Shown here piece after piece: positions 1-11,548 of a stretch of DNA of 64,000 bases. Position numbers and translations under genes: made by a program. Each line of letters starts with the position of its first letter. The first letter of the stretch is position 1. The stretch spans positions 3,720,001-3,784,000 of the forward strand of contig JAVHJL010000003.1 in assembly GCA_036971715.1 (NCBI GenBank), read 5' to 3'. This DNA comes from Arthrobotrys musiformis (lineage: Eukaryota; Ascomycota; Orbiliomycetes; Orbiliales; Orbiliaceae). The notes beneath the pieces are model-generated. The model saw nothing but the letters and a program-made list of their open reading frames with translations. It made no database searches and was not told the origin of the DNA.

Positions 1-467
1 TTTCAGTGCGAAATCCAACAGTGGACAAAGTTGGTTCAGATTTTTGTCTTCTAGGAGAAGAAAAAAAGAAAGTCTGGTTTTTTTCTTCTTGAAATGATAT
101 ATACATTCTATTTTGCCAAAGTTTTTGAGGCTTTAGCATATATGACGGAACAAGAATATATAACCAAACATGATCGTGAGAGTGTGAGAAAAGTATATGG
201 AAACGCCAATCTCAAAAAAGGGAAAAGAAAAAAGGTTGTTAGGAAAAGACCCTACTGAATCCCCCACATGACGTACCAGGAGAAAAGAAAGGTATGGATT
301 TGAGGGTGGGGCAATTGGGGGGTGGGGGAATGGAGGTAGCGTGCATCGTCATTGCCTTCGTTACCGTCAATGGTCGTAAAATTCGTAAAAATTCGTAATC
401 AGTCATAAAGTACATGAAAAGTCGTAAAAACTTTCGTCTCAAGCGGGGAACGGTGGAGTTTTTATAT
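1..467. other. Intergenic, 3' side of CAP gene
   Basis: This is AT-rich sequence downstream of the minus-strand CAP gene stop codon. It contains A/T homopolymer tracts and a short run of related 'gtcgtaaaa/attcgtaaaa' words around 370-430. No coding sequence is supported; the long minus-strand open frame from 646 to 239 overlaps the CAP gene's last exon out of frame and is a shadow. Confidence 0.5.
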
Positions 468-1795
468 TTATAACTCGACGTTCTCGGCGAAGTACTTGGT
501 ACCCTTGACGTTACCAGCTGGAGTATACTCGCAGACGAGGTAGTAACCTCTTGGGCACTTGCGGTTGTAACAACCGAAGTCGGTGGTCTTCTTCCAGACC
601 ATCTGGGTGAAATGGGCGGTTGGAAGCTGGGGTAGATTGTTAGCATGTATGATTTTTTGAGAGTAATATGGGGTTAACTTACGCTGAAGTCCTTTACTCC
701 GGCCTTGTAGATATCGATCTCGTCGTACCAGGCCTTCATGGCGTCCTGGACGTCGGCATAACCTTCAGCAATGTTCTCACCCCATGGCTTGTCGGAGTGC
801 TCGAAGTTGCAAAGCTTGGTGTGCTCTTCAGCAAAGTCGGCGAGCTCGGTGTTCCACTTCAATGGTGGAGCGTTGTGCTTCTCACGGTAGCTGTTGTGGG
901 TGTCAATGCACTTGGTCTTGTCGTCTCTGGTGTCGCCAGTCTTGGCGGTGGTGGCGGTAGTGGTGGCGGCCTTGCTGCTGGAGCTTGTCTTAGCTGCGGC
1001 AGCGGTGCTGGTGGTGGGCCTGGAAGTGACCCTGATTGCTGGCTCCTCCTCCTCCTCCTCCTCCTCCTCTTCGTCAGCTGGCTTAGAGGTGGTAGTGGCG
1101 GCCTTGCTGGAAGTGGTGGAGGCCTTTGCGGTAGTGGTAGTGGCCTTGGCGGTGGTGGTGGGGGCGGCGGTAGCCTTGGTGGTGCTAGAGGGCTCGTCTT
1201 CCTCATCATCTCCATTGCCGTAGCCACCGTACGCATACGGATCCTCTTCCTCCTCGTCTGGAGTAGGCTCAGCTGGCTTTCCAATCGGGGAACTAGCGCC
1301 AGGAGTAGTAGTACTAGGCTTATCCTCAGACTTAGTATTATCGGTACCAGGAACGGTCGACGTCACGGTCTTGGTGTCAGTGACGGTCTTAGTGTCAGTG
1401 ACGGTCTTAGTGTCAGTGACGGTCTTGGTGACGGGCTTTCCGGGAACTGTCTTGGTGTAGTGCTTTGGGGGAAGTGTCTTATAGATCGTCTTATATATAT
1501 CCTTGCCCGGTACGGTCTTGGTGGTCGTCTCGGTGATTGTAATGGTGATAGGCTTGCAGGTGCTAGCGGCACCCGGTCCCGGAGAGCTAGTTGTGCCTTG
1601 CTTTCCACCAGCTGCAGGCTTGCTGGTGGTGGTGGTAGTTGGGTAGGGTCTAGCTGGCTTTCCACCTGCCTTCCTGGTAGTGGTCGTTTTGACTACTGGC
1701 GCTGGCTCATCGACCTCATCATCCACCATATATCCGTACGGCTTGGCCATAGCCGAAGCAGCGAGGAGGGCCACGGTCAAAAGGACTGGACGCAT
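468..1795 (-). CDS. Secreted CAP/PR-1-like (SCP) protein
   Basis: Two exons on the minus strand, 1795-683 and 626-468, with a 56-nt intron (donor GTAAGT, branch gctaac, acceptor ccccag) and phase 0, giving 423 residues. The ATG at 1795 is chosen because it starts a clear signal peptide (MRPVLLTVALLAASAMA). A long Thr/Ser/Lys/Pro-rich linker follows, with three TDTKTV-type repeats, an acidic DDEEDE stretch and a run of about ten Glu, typical of wall-associated fungal proteins. The C-terminal CAP domain starts near KCIDTHNSYREKHN, continues through the WGENIAEGY motif, and crosses the intron into HFTQMVW and GYYLVCEY, so the family signature motifs are present only after splicing. CAP proteins bind sterols or act extracellularly; the role here is not known. 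Confidence is high for the family and good for the exon structure. Confidence 0.9.
1365..1430 (-). repeat. 18-nt coding tandem repeat
   Basis: Three near-identical 18-nt units (plus-strand unit acggtcttagtgtcagtg) start at 1365, 1383 and 1401, followed by a partial fourth. They lie inside the CAP gene and encode the repeated TDTKTV segment of its linker. The near identity, including synonymous positions, suggests recent expansion by slippage or unequal exchange. Confidence 0.9.
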
Positions 1796-3310
1796 GTTTG
1801 CGGTTGGTGGGTGAAAGGAGTGTGTGATATAAAAAGAATGTATATCAGTCAATCGAAAATGAATGTGAAAGTGCCGAAGCCTAACGAAGGATTGCTCCAA
1901 GTCAAGTGACTACCCAAGGATGAGGAGGAGTGATGATCTCGAATGATGAAGAACGGAATGAACGGCAAGGCAAGTCCGTGAAGTATTAATACTCCCAGCT
2001 TCTCGCACCCTCGGACTTAGATTTGGAAGCCGCAGAAGCAAACATCTCCCCAGAAACACTTGGGCCTCTTCCAACCACAGTCGAGGCTCAAAACATACAA
2101 CGGCTTCGCTGTTTTTCGGAATCAGACACTCCAGATAGGCTATACGCTCACATCCGGGATTGGACATCCCCATTAGTGAATCGTTTCATAAACAAGTTGG
2201 ACCTATCGGAACAGGACCTCACAGTTTTATCGGAGGAAACTGTTTCCCCACCGGTAGACACTACATAAATTAAGATTGGCCCTCTCGCCGCAATAGTCAG
2301 ATGCATAACCTTATTACTGCCGTAACGCGTCTATAAGCGTCGACATTCTTCGAGCGATAGCCCCAACGTATCGACGTTCCCCGTTTAAACCATAATCTGC
2401 GCACCCTAAAAGCAAAAAGTATGTCTAGTTCCCTCTGAATGAAGACATAGCGCACAAATTCCGTTTCATAAACAAAACAAACTTTCGTAGTTTTTGTTAT
2501 TCCATCGTACTCGAAGGCCGTAACGGCCTTAGATCTACAAAATAACATTGTCGCCAGATGTCATGTGCGCCAAATGTAGTAGAAACGGCGTCGTTGTCCT
2601 GCAAGCGCTCGCTTGGAGATGTTCGGATCGGGTTAGACCAGGCGAGGACAGTTCCAAAACTGGCTCGAACATCATCGAGTTGTAGAATCCATCGAGTGAG
2701 CTATCTCTGGGCGTTTCTTGGCGCGAAAGCGTTCAATTTCCATAACATCTTGGATTTCTTTCGGCGGCCTGGTCTGGACTTGCCTGCCCGAAGATTTCGT
2801 GCAGTTCGCCACTTGACGTACTGCTCCCAAGACCTATAGTTGTTACCCGTAAACATATATTATGCGAGCCAATAGGCGGAGGAAAAAAAGAAATCTCGTT
2901 TATTGTCGCTAAAAGGCATAGCGCTCCTTATTAAGGATCTAATTATACAAATCAATTCATGCGATTTCATGATCGTCATGTATGCAAGCCGTCTTCTTCT
3001 ATATTTCCTTCTGACGGAACGAGATACCTTCCTCGACCTTGCTGTGGTTTTGTGTTGATCTGGCCGAAATGCAACATTTGTCACATCTCACGTGACCGTC
3101 CCAATCGGGCCAGGCCGCTTTTGGGCGCGAGCTCGAAAAGGTGTCGGATTTCAAAGCAAGGCAGAAAATTCCAAGACCATAAACTTTTCCCTCCGCCAGA
3201 AACCCGACCCTCGATCCTACCGCGCCACCAATAGTGTCACTTCAACAAGGGGGGCAAGGGTCTATCAAAATAAGGCATTCGCTACCGGACCGCTCGCTTT
3301 CGTCTCCAAG
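1796..3310. other. Divergent intergenic region, CAP / MIA40
   Basis: About 1.5 kb between the divergently transcribed CAP gene (minus) and MIA40 (plus), presumably holding both promoters. The only coding-like segment is at 2002-2268 and is listed separately. The open frame at 2558-2839 has unconvincing composition and was not called. The frame open upstream of the MIA40 ATG (3092-3310) reads into the gene but lacks an earlier in-frame ATG that is persuasive. Confidence 0.5.
2002..2268 (+). pseudogene. Orphan coding-like fragment (possible gene relic)
   Basis: An open frame on the plus strand with protein-like composition (for example SESDTPDRLYAHIRDW and FINKLDLSEQDLTVL) ends at TAA 2266-2268. 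It has no in-frame ATG: the frame begins at a non-ATG codon, and no upstream exon was found before the CAP gene. It could be a last exon of an unrecognised gene, a decayed remnant, or chance. I do not recognise a family. Confidence 0.2.
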
Positions 3311-4629
3311 ATGATTCAATCGTCCATTTCTCGTTCGCTACAGCGGTCGTCCCGCCCACTTCTACGATCCGCGACGTCATCGTTAAGACCGACAGCACAA
3401 CGAACCGTAACATGTCCCCACACATTATCGTCGAGATCGTTGTTCACGAACACAAGACCGAGCGCTGGGAAGCAATTCCAAGGATTCCTGGCGAGATTGG
3501 GACTCGCAGCTGCGATCGTGTATTGGTATAACACCTCTACAATATTTGCTGAGGAGCCGGCTGGTATGCATATGCATGATAACCTTGTTTGAGAAAGGGG
3601 GGGTTCTCGAATCAGGGAAAGGCTATATAGCTGACGGAAACATTTTTAGAGAAACAACCATTCATTTCCCGGGCGCCTCCCGTCGAACCCATACCTGAAG
3701 AACGCTTTCCCACGCTAGACGAGGTTGTCGCAGAGAAGAAGGCCAAGGCTAAGGCTGCAGCTTCGGGTATTACTAACGAAAGCGTTGCGGTGGCGGGAGA
3801 GCTAGAGACTGGATCCAAAAGCCCAGAAAGCCTGGAAGAGGAGGCCGGACAGCAAGGTGCTTTCAATGAGGAGACGGGAGAAATCAATTGGGATTGTCCC
3901 TGCCTTGGGGGCATGGCACACGGCCCTTGGTATGCTTGTCCTACATCTGATATTGAAGGAAATGCACCTTAACTGGCTGACGTTATTAATGATGATGTAG
4001 TGGCGAAGAGTTCAGAGAGGCATTCAGCTGCTTCGTGTTCTCGAAGGAAGAGCCAAAGGGTGTCGATTGTATTGAGAAGTTCAAGGGCATGCAAACATGC
4101 TTCCAGAAGGTGGGCGATCACAAACGTTCGGATATTTGGCCTTATTTCGCTGACAATATTTTATTAGTACCCTGAAATCTATGGCGCACCTCCATCGGAC
4201 GATGAGGAAGAGGAAGAGATTGATAGAAAACTAGCAGAGATGGACCAAGAGAAACCCGAAGGATCTTCAGAACCACCAAAGCCGTCATCTGGAGCATCGC
4301 CTTCCCAAGGCCCATCGAAGCCCTCCGAACCATCAGAGTCCATGCCAACGTCATCGATACCGCACTCCCCACCCCAAAGCAGGGGCACCGATGAATATTC
4401 ACACCCAGCCCCAAAGGATAATGGCGAACCCAAAGCTGGAACATTAGGACATCCTAGCCCAGGCGAGAAGGGATTCGGTGGAGGAAGCCATGAAGGACCA
4501 GTTGACACGGATGCAAATTCTACAGGCATAATACGTCCAGCCCCAAGCAATTCCGGTTTGGAGAACATTACAGGGCACGCGGCGCCTGGTTTGAAGGGTG
4601 TGAGTGATCCTAATGGCCCACAGATATAG
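3311..4629 (+). CDS. MIA40: Mitochondrial IMS import and assembly protein Mia40
   Basis: Four exons, 3311-3563, 3650-3929, 4001-4109 and 4168-4629, joined in phase to 367 residues. Mia40 is the oxidoreductase receptor that oxidises cysteine-motif proteins entering the mitochondrial intermembrane space and is re-oxidised by Erv1. The N terminus is Arg/Ser-rich like a mitochondrial presequence, followed by a membrane anchor (LGLAAAIVYWY). The redox-active CPC is at residues 167-169 in WDCPCLGGMAHGPC. The twin CX9C helices use C178/C188 and C201/C211 (GEEFREAFS and IEKFKGMQT as spacers). The GPC cysteine codon is split by intron 2. The C-terminal tail is acidic and then Ser/Pro/Gly-rich (DDEEEEEEIDRKL), as in other fungal Mia40 proteins but rather long. 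Introns are 86, 71 and 58 nt. Family assignment is firm; no earlier start is needed. Confidence 0.96.
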
Positions 4630-5876
4630 GCATGTGGGAGTGGTTGCGCACGGGTTTGATTAGACTGTTGGGTCGCGGATACCGTTTCCCGTATTCGTCG
4701 ATCAAGCAACAAGAAATCTGGAGTTGAAAGCTTTGATTTCATTAGAACCAACCTCAAGTATTCTGATAAACCGACATAAAATCACAATACATGACACAAA
4801 GTTGGACGGCTACGGCCATGTAAATATCTAGCGTCCGGCCCTTGCACAAATGATTCTTCTCCAATTAGAGTGTAAAAATACGCTACATCTATACTGTATA
4901 TAGGTTATACCAAAAAGAATTCTGCATGATATCTAGCCACGTTTATCTATGTCCCCGAAATGTCAAATTTGCTATTTCGATCCCGATGAGTGCATAATCT
5001 TTCGCATCGGTATCCCTTACGCGATGAATAGCTGTGGGCTACTAAAGCCGAAGCAGGCCACACAACCTTAATGTTACCTCTCAACAGGGGGACACTTGCA
5101 TTCGGGACACATCCAAGCTTCTTGTATCACCGCGTACCATCGATGATTTGGCAGAAAAAAAGGTAGTACAGAAAACTAACTTCCAGAAGGCGGCCCAGTG
5201 TGTACCCAACCAACGTACTGGAAATTAGAAGGCTGAACTTAGTTGGCTCGGGTTGACACTACAATTGACGGTGTGGATCCAACCTAGGTACCGTCTGCTG
5301 ACAAAAGATAGCTCTAGGCCTTCCGATCGCCTTATTACTATCCCCACTTGCCTAGCTTGGACAGTACCTTTTTCGGAACTTCGTTTGCAGCCGTAGCTGA
5401 TATCATGATAGATAATTTGTACTTGAGGCTGAACATAGGGGCAGCAATGCTATTGTATCACAAAGAGCTACGTCCCCATGTCTATCGGGATGCCGAGGCG
5501 ATGCATTGTATACCCGTTATATGCTAGCTTTATACAAAAGTATGGACCTAGGCCAGGGCATTGGTTCTCAACCTCTTAAGACTTGATTATTGTTCGTGAT
5601 ACGGTGTCACAGGTCTCCTGATTGTAGTTGGATATTTATAGATACTGAGCCGAGGACGTACATCCGGGGAATAGATACTTGGCTTTCGAGTATTCTCTTA
5701 TAATTGACTGATAGGTCTGTGGAGTTTATAGGTCTTCGTTAAATACTTTAGGTTCAAGCCTAGAAACTACCATCCCATTTTCTGAAGTCTCAGCCAAAAT
5801 TTGTAAACCCAGTAGGCAGTTTTGAACTCTCTACCCTGGGATCAAACTGATTTTGGAGAACATCTGAATCGGAACT
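4630..5876. other. Intergenic region without recognised gene
   Basis: About 1.25 kb between MIA40 and the downstream small secreted protein gene, both on the plus strand. Stop codons are dense in all frames and no RNA gene was seen. It presumably includes the MIA40 3' end and the promoter of the next gene. Confidence 0.5.
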
Positions 5877-7097
5877 ATGATCTTTCCACCCTTTCTCTCA
5901 TTTTTTCTACTCGCCCTTCCGGCACTGGCCTCCATATATACCACGTATACTCTTGAGAAGCGAGGATGTTCGGCCAACAACTGCCTCCGTGCGCTTCGCG
6001 CATCTAGGAGGATAGCTCAAGCATCTATCGATTGCTCTATCTTTTTAGACTCCTCTGTTGTTATAGTATCCACGTAAGTTGGCATCCTAGATATTGATTA
6101 TATCGACTCTAATCGTAGTTTTATAATATAATATGCTTGTGCATTATATTAACGTCCCTTGTGCCTGACAGGGCAACCACGACTCTCGTTTCCGTAATCC
6201 CCACGGAGGTCACTACTACAACCATATACTCCGTAATCAATAGCCCAGGGAGAAAGAATAAGAACAAGCGCGACCCAAAACCTCTACCTCCAGGAGCTCG
6301 ACATGTGCCTCCCGCTGTAGCCCTGGTCGCACGTCAAGAATCAACTACCACTGATGTTGAGTTACCGCGATATGCAACGGCTTGCCGAGGCGCAAGCGCT
6401 TACTCTAGTGCTTGTTCATGTATCGGTGTCGTACAACCGACTGGGACGATTACAGTTACTGTAGGTTTACCCCCAATATATCTTAGTGGCGTATTTCTAT
6501 TAGCTTTTGCTAACCATATACTTGCAAGGATACAACCACTTCAACTATCAGCGAGCCGACTAGCACAACCACAACAACGATAATAATTCCTGGTAAATAT
6601 ACCCCCCTTACACCCGTAGTCGCCCCTTAATCCCATTAGGTACCCCATAGTTAACCTCACCCAAAGTCTGCAACCCAAGTCAAAACTACGGCATCAGATA
6701 CGACGGCGGTGGCGCAAACCCCGCCCCCGGGGTCTCGGGCTCGGATTACAACTTCCGACAACTCTTCAACGTAACCGACAGCGCCTCCTGCTGCAGGACT
6801 TGTTTCGAAACCGTCGGTTGCTTCACGTACGACCTCGTAGCTTCTTATTGCAGGATAAACTTCCTTGTTGCGGGGAGGAGTGAGACTCCGACGGATACGG
6901 AATTGTGTCCGTATGGTCGGTTGATTGAGTTTACTGATCCTGTAAGCACACCCACCCCCATAAGCTTATTGTAATCCCGAGTCATCATTATTTTTTGGGT
7001 GTGTGGTTTCTCGGAAGCCGGCTGATAGTCGTGTCTTCTCCAGGGGAGTGCCTTCGGCCTTGGCCCCTGTAATTCATATGGGGGCCCGGCGACCTGA
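5877..7097 (+). CDS. Small secreted cysteine-rich protein
   Basis: Five exons, 5877-6073, 6172-6460, 6529-6592, 6667-6941 and 7044-7097, join in consistent phase to 292 residues. Donors are GTAAGT, GTAGGT, GTAAAT and GTAAGC. The N terminus is a signal peptide (MIFPPFLSFFLLALPALAS). A KR-ending stretch and a cysteine pattern (CSANNCLRALRA, DCSIFL) come next, then a Thr-rich segment, then a second Cys cluster (CRGASAYSSACSC). The last part has further cysteines (VCNPSQNYG, SCCRTCFETVGC, GLGPCNSYGG), a PAN/apple-like spacing, though I do not assign a domain. It is likely an extracellular or wall-associated protein. The final three exons are short or fragmentary in any single-frame reading, so the gene is easily missed. 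Function is not known; the exon model is good but not transcript-proven. Confidence 0.75.
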
Positions 7098-7685
7098 GCG
7101 TGGTAGTGCTAATTTAAAAAGGCGAAGGACCAAGCGAAGTGTAGGATTTGAGTGGAATGAATACCGTCAGCTTTCATGGTTTTAATTGGAGGCCGTAAAC
7201 ATGGTTTGCCTTAAGGGCCAGCTGGATAGTTTGAAAATTGAATAGTCATATTCGCGGATCCTGGGTCGTTTTTGTTGCGCAATGGAGCCTAGCTTGTAAT
7301 TTTATCGATAAGGTCAGGAACCAAAATCCATTACATGCATTATATTGACCAAAGAAAGATATACTTCGCCTTCCAAATAACGGAGTCGAATTATAACTCG
7401 CATCGTAGACGTCACGCTATATGCGGCGGGCTACGAACACCAGAAACCAAAACAGTCTCGGCACTAGAAACCAAAACTGGCAAGCGTGTTGCTGGACGAA
7501 ATACAACAAATATATGCATCTTCTAACTTGTTCTGTAATTGATGACTCGTTCCATGCATTCTGCATTCTGCAGCTGGGATGCAAACCTCAATTGCTCAAG
7601 GACGGGGTGCGTGTTCAAAATAGCAAAATGAATCATCTTGAAATCATACAAGTATCCATATTTATACCTCAAGAAATAGAGTAGA
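7098..7685. other. Intergenic region
   Basis: About 0.6 kb between the secreted Cys-rich gene and the SGNH hydrolase gene on the same strand. The overlapping short plus-strand frames at 7335-7684 have no coding character and end just before the hydrolase ATG. No defined promoter element stood out. Confidence 0.4.
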
Positions 7686-8600
7686 ATGGCGACCCTCTCC
7701 CTCCGCCGATTCACCAGGCTCACAGCCAATAAGTCTCGTTATAGCTATCGCCAACTTCACCAAATACCTTTCCTCAAAACCGCACCAAAATCACAAAAAA
7801 TCAAAATGGCATCGACAGCCGCAGAAAACTCCACACAGACGGAGGACTCCCCCCTCCCCCAATTCCTCCAAGAATATATAAAATCCTCCATGAAATATAA
7901 AGAACGATCCCACCAAACCCTCGAGCAAATCCACAGACCAGCCCTAGAAGCCATTCCCCAAGACCCCACTCAACCCGCCTTCGACGTAATATTCATCGGT
8001 GACTCCATGATCGAACGTCTCAAAACCACAGGTCAAAAAACAAACCTCCACAACTTCCCGCGAAGTTTCAACCTCGGCGTCGGCGGCGACAAGATTGAGA
8101 ATGTGCTATATAGACTACATACAGGCTACATCCCTCTTCTAGCACAAAGGTCCACAAAGTTATGGGTCGTCCACATCGGTACGAATAACCTTCGAATGAA
8201 GAAGGGACTGAGGGATACCGAGCCAAGCGATTACTGGAATTTTCGGGTGCTGATACAAACACTTTGGTATCTCTCCCCCGGAAGCAAGATTCTTGTGACG
8301 GGGATATTTCGACGGAAGGATATAGGTGATAAGTTGATTGAAACGGCGAATGAGAAATTGAAGGAGAACTTGGAGGAACTATCCAAGGATCCTACGTCGA
8401 TGACCAGAACTTCACTCCCGGAGCTGGAACCCGATAATACAACCTTCTTTTGGCAGGAGCCGGACGAAGCTATTGGGTTTGATGTACTTGAGGACCATGC
8501 GCATCTGAATAAGGAGGGGTATAGGCTGTGGGATGAGAGTATATATCCGCGGGTTTTGGAGATTCTTGCGCTTGGAGAATCTAAGCCATCTCAAGAGTAG
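7686..8600 (+). CDS. SGNH/GDSL-family hydrolase
   Basis: A single exon of 304 residues. SGNH hydrolases are esterases/lipases with Ser-Asp-His chemistry; the closest-looking class is the PAF-acetylhydrolase-like/GDSL group, but the substrate is unknown. Motifs in order: block I FIGDSMIE with nucleophile S107; block II NLGVGGDK with oxyanion Gly around 131-134; block III HIGTNN with N167/N168; block V DHAH with D270 and H273. All catalytic residues are present. The first 33 residues are rich in Arg/Ser/Thr and lack acids (MATLSLRRFTRLTANKSRYS), so a mitochondrial presequence is possible. A second ATG at 7806 (MASTAAENS) would give a shorter cytosolic form, so dual localisation by alternative starts is conceivable. 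The gene ends with TAG at 8598-8600. Confidence 0.9.
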   Translation: MATLSLRRFTRLTANKSRYSYRQLHQIPFLKTAPKSQKIKMASTAAENSTQTEDSPLPQFLQEYIKSSMKYKERSHQTLEQIHRPALEAIPQDPTQPAFDVIFIGDSMIERLKTTGQKTNLHNFPRSFNLGVGGDKIENVLYRLHTGYIPLLAQRSTKLWVVHIGTNNLRMKKGLRDTEPSDYWNFRVLIQTLWYLSPGSKILVTGIFRRKDIGDKLIETANEKLKENLEELSKDPTSMTRTSLPELEPDNTTFFWQEPDEAIGFDVLEDHAHLNKEGYRLWDESIYPRVLEILALGESKPSQE

Positions 8601-9380
8601 CTTCAACTCTAGTCGGGAGGTCGCTACTTCGAATCTGGGCACTCGGGATAGAAGGTGGTTTGGCGCAGTATATATTAAAATACATGTATATATAATGTAA
8701 ATAGTCTAGCTTAACCCTAATCTCAGCTCTGCTGTGAGGAAGCCAATGGCTGCCGTTAATTGATTGCGTGTAAGCACTGGTAATATAGATAGCCACAATA
8801 AATAGACTATCGATATCAGTTTAAAACCCTCTGTGGCTCCTCCAAAGGCTATAAGGGTACCTCAAATCGTCGAAGATAATAAAACATTCACTCAGGGAGC
8901 ACAGGATTAAACGATTTCAGAAAATTGGTTGATAATCCATTTTTATTTTCTAGCTATCAAAAAATTGGAGAGCGATTTTGGTTGAGCGGAATTTATCTCG
9001 TGGACTAATTGCTGTTGTGGATGGGCAGAATGCAAATAGATCAATGGATTTTAAAAAAATTGTAAAAAAGAAAAAAGAAAAAGGGGGGGGGGGCTAATTT
9101 GGTCGGTGATATATATCGAAGGTCGCTACCGAATTCATTGTCTTTGGTATTGCGGGAGTGACTGACCCAGTATCGATCAGGCAGATGCACATAATTGAGG
9201 GCCCTATAACGAGACCAGGCCCTATGGCAAAGAGGGGCGCAATTCCACCTATCCTCTAGTAGGTATAAGCATCCACCCAGCCCTTTCTGGGTACAGTTTT
9301 TTATAGAAGTTTCGTGCTCGAGGAGTAGATTTCCGTAGTTCCCAGCATCCGGGCCCCTGAAATCACACTGGGGGTTAGGG
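8601..9380. other. Intergenic region, AT-rich
   Basis: Sequence after the SGNH hydrolase gene. It contains TA-rich tracts near 8660-8700, A-rich runs and a G9 run at about 9085-9093. No coding or RNA gene is supported. Confidence 0.4.
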
Positions 9381-9390
9381 AATACTCGAC

Positions 9391-11548
9391 CTACTCAACG
9401 CACATGGGGTGGTTTAGGTTTACATCCACACCAAATTCGTCAGGATTTGGGTGGGCGGCAGCTAGTCTGTGATAAAAGACTGCTTTTAACTTCTTCCGTC
9501 CCCCACTATTGTCGCAGTGTTGGGTACGTCTTTTAAAAGATAGTCGCTCGTATTCCCCAACGCCACCAAGATATCGAGTCATCCGGACGGAATTCAGATG
9601 GATAAGTTGCTCGGACAATCCCATCAAGCGAACTGGTTCTTCCTTAATGTGAAGAGGTAGAGAACCTTCTTCCACGGCCTTCTGGCACAACTCGACTTGA
9701 AGTTCTCGCAGTTTCGGCGAGAGGAGTTTTGCCACCTCGAGGCCTCGTTCTATCCATGTGAGGGCCTCATGTTAGCAATCCCGCTTTAATTGATATCGCT
9801 AGCCAGGACGGTTTACTGCATACCATACTCTTAGGACCAAACATAGCCCAAATCGGGATGCTTTTGCCTTGGTGGCCGCCCAAGCGGAGTAGTTTCAGTA
9901 CTTCGAGATTCCTGAAATTGGCCGCGAATTTCCCAAGCCAGCCACACCATCAAGAAGGCATCCGTAAGCCTGCTTCTTTGTGACCTAAACTCCCATCTAA
10001 GCTGAAGCTTGGTCATTATCGGGAGGATTCTGGGTCGAACTCGTTCATTCGCCAAACAAATGAGCGTACGTTCTAGTAATTATTGGAATATATGGTCTGT
10101 TCCTTCAGGTCGGCGGGGATGTTCAAAGTGGCTATCACGTCGAAAGGTCTTATCTCTGCATCGAGGCTTATGATATATCCCGTAGTGAAGGGCTCGAGTT
10201 TGTAAACCTCATCGTGGAATTCATTCTCCGCAAACTGGTCGCGAACAAACACTTTTTGGATCTTGCGCCTCAGTTTTCGAAGTTTTTAAACCGGCTCGGG
10301 GTTCATCAGAAAGGTTTGGAACTTTCTATTGTGACGAGTGCCGTCTCTGATAGTTTGTGGCTCTCACAGGTATATAATATGATCGATCGTGTGTTGGGCT
10401 ATGTGGTATTTTTACAGGCCGTGTAACAACAGCCAGGTCGGTGGCACTTTTGATATTTTAATTTTGGGCTCTGCCAATTCCCAAGATAGATGGTGCTTTA
10501 ATTAACAGGGCAAAAGGTCTTCTATGAAGGTCTGTTGGACAGTAGAATGTTTCTTGCATTCTGAGCAGACTCTTCGTCACAGTTGACTCAAGAGCGCAAG
10601 CGCTGAATATGCATATATACCACACAGCTGAGCCGGAACCTGCATGAGGGCCGCAGCCTCTAATATAATCTTGAGATCGTGGTTGGTAATCAACCACCAG
10701 GGGTCAAGACCAGAAACGGGTGAGGTTTCTAACAACCGTGAACAGGCATGGGACTTCCCTGCTTGCTGACACAAGTTTCTAACTATCGAACATCTCCGGA
10801 TAATTAAACGAATGTTCATCATTTGCTTGGGCCATGTTACTTCGGCCGAAAGACTACCTAATCGAGAGTGGCCAACAACAACAACCCTGAATTTTCTTCC
10901 AACATCCACATGGAAGACCTTATGTTGGCACCTTATTTGAAATTATTGTCAACCATCGATCGCTCGTTCGAGGCCGAAGACCAAGTTCCTGGGTCCCTCC
11001 ATTTGATTATCAAAACGCCCACCTTGTTCTAAGGCTTCTTCTAATCGTGGAGGTTGGCTGCTTCCAAATCGGCCTGGGAGTAACCGAAAATCGGATAGGC
11101 GGATCGAGATGGCCAAAGCCACGATGCAGGTGTCACATCTTGAAGACGACGAGGCTCCACACTTCTAAAACTAGAGGCTTCTGCTGACGACGCTAGTTGG
11201 ATTTCTTGTTCGTGATCATGGAGTTTAGCTTGTCTTTTAAACTTTAGAGTCAATTCCGGTTTTCGCAATGCCTTTCAGCCCTTCCCTTTGACTAACCTCA
11301 TGTCGAAGAGTCGTGGTGCTAATTGTAGCACTCCCCCTAGCGGGTAGTCTTTTATGGTAAGCAATATAATAGTGCAGGGTATCGACTGCCGTCCGCGCCT
11401 TTTCGATAGTTACCCCTCCCAAGAAAATACGAATTCCGAAGTTCCTGTCTCCCGTCCCATATATGCATATATATGGCTGACCCTGCACAATATATCCCAA
11501 AACACTGAGGGCACGATCGCAATTTATTGGGCAAAGCGACAGTAGCAT
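9391..11548 (-). pseudogene. Coding-like fragments, possible decayed multi-exon gene
   Basis: Several minus-strand open segments in sequence order have protein-like composition: 11548-11237 (IEKARTAVDTLHYYIAYHKR), 11268-11041 (RSVEPRRLQDVTPASWLWP), a short open piece around 11040-10955 (EALEQGGRFDNQMEGPRN), 10909-10577, 10055-9831 and 9735-9391 (VAKLLSPKLRELQVELCQKA, PDEFGVDVNLNHPM). Intron-like words sit between the last two (gtatgc donor near 9823, gctaac near 9777), but I could not join the pieces in a continuous phase without crossing stops. This is either a gene with many introns that I failed to resolve or a pseudogene broken by frameshifts and stops. The family is not recognised. Confidence 0.3.

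Noticed and set aside
668..1909. 413-codon plus-strand frame over the CAP gene
   Set aside because: It is the antisense shadow of the minus-strand CAP gene: composition is Gly/Ser/Leu-rich from complement of Thr/Pro/Glu codons, and it overlaps the well-supported gene.
4179..4757. 192-codon minus-strand frame opposite the MIA40 last exon
   Set aside because: Antisense of the confirmed MIA40 exon; no domain and the plus-strand model has complete motifs.
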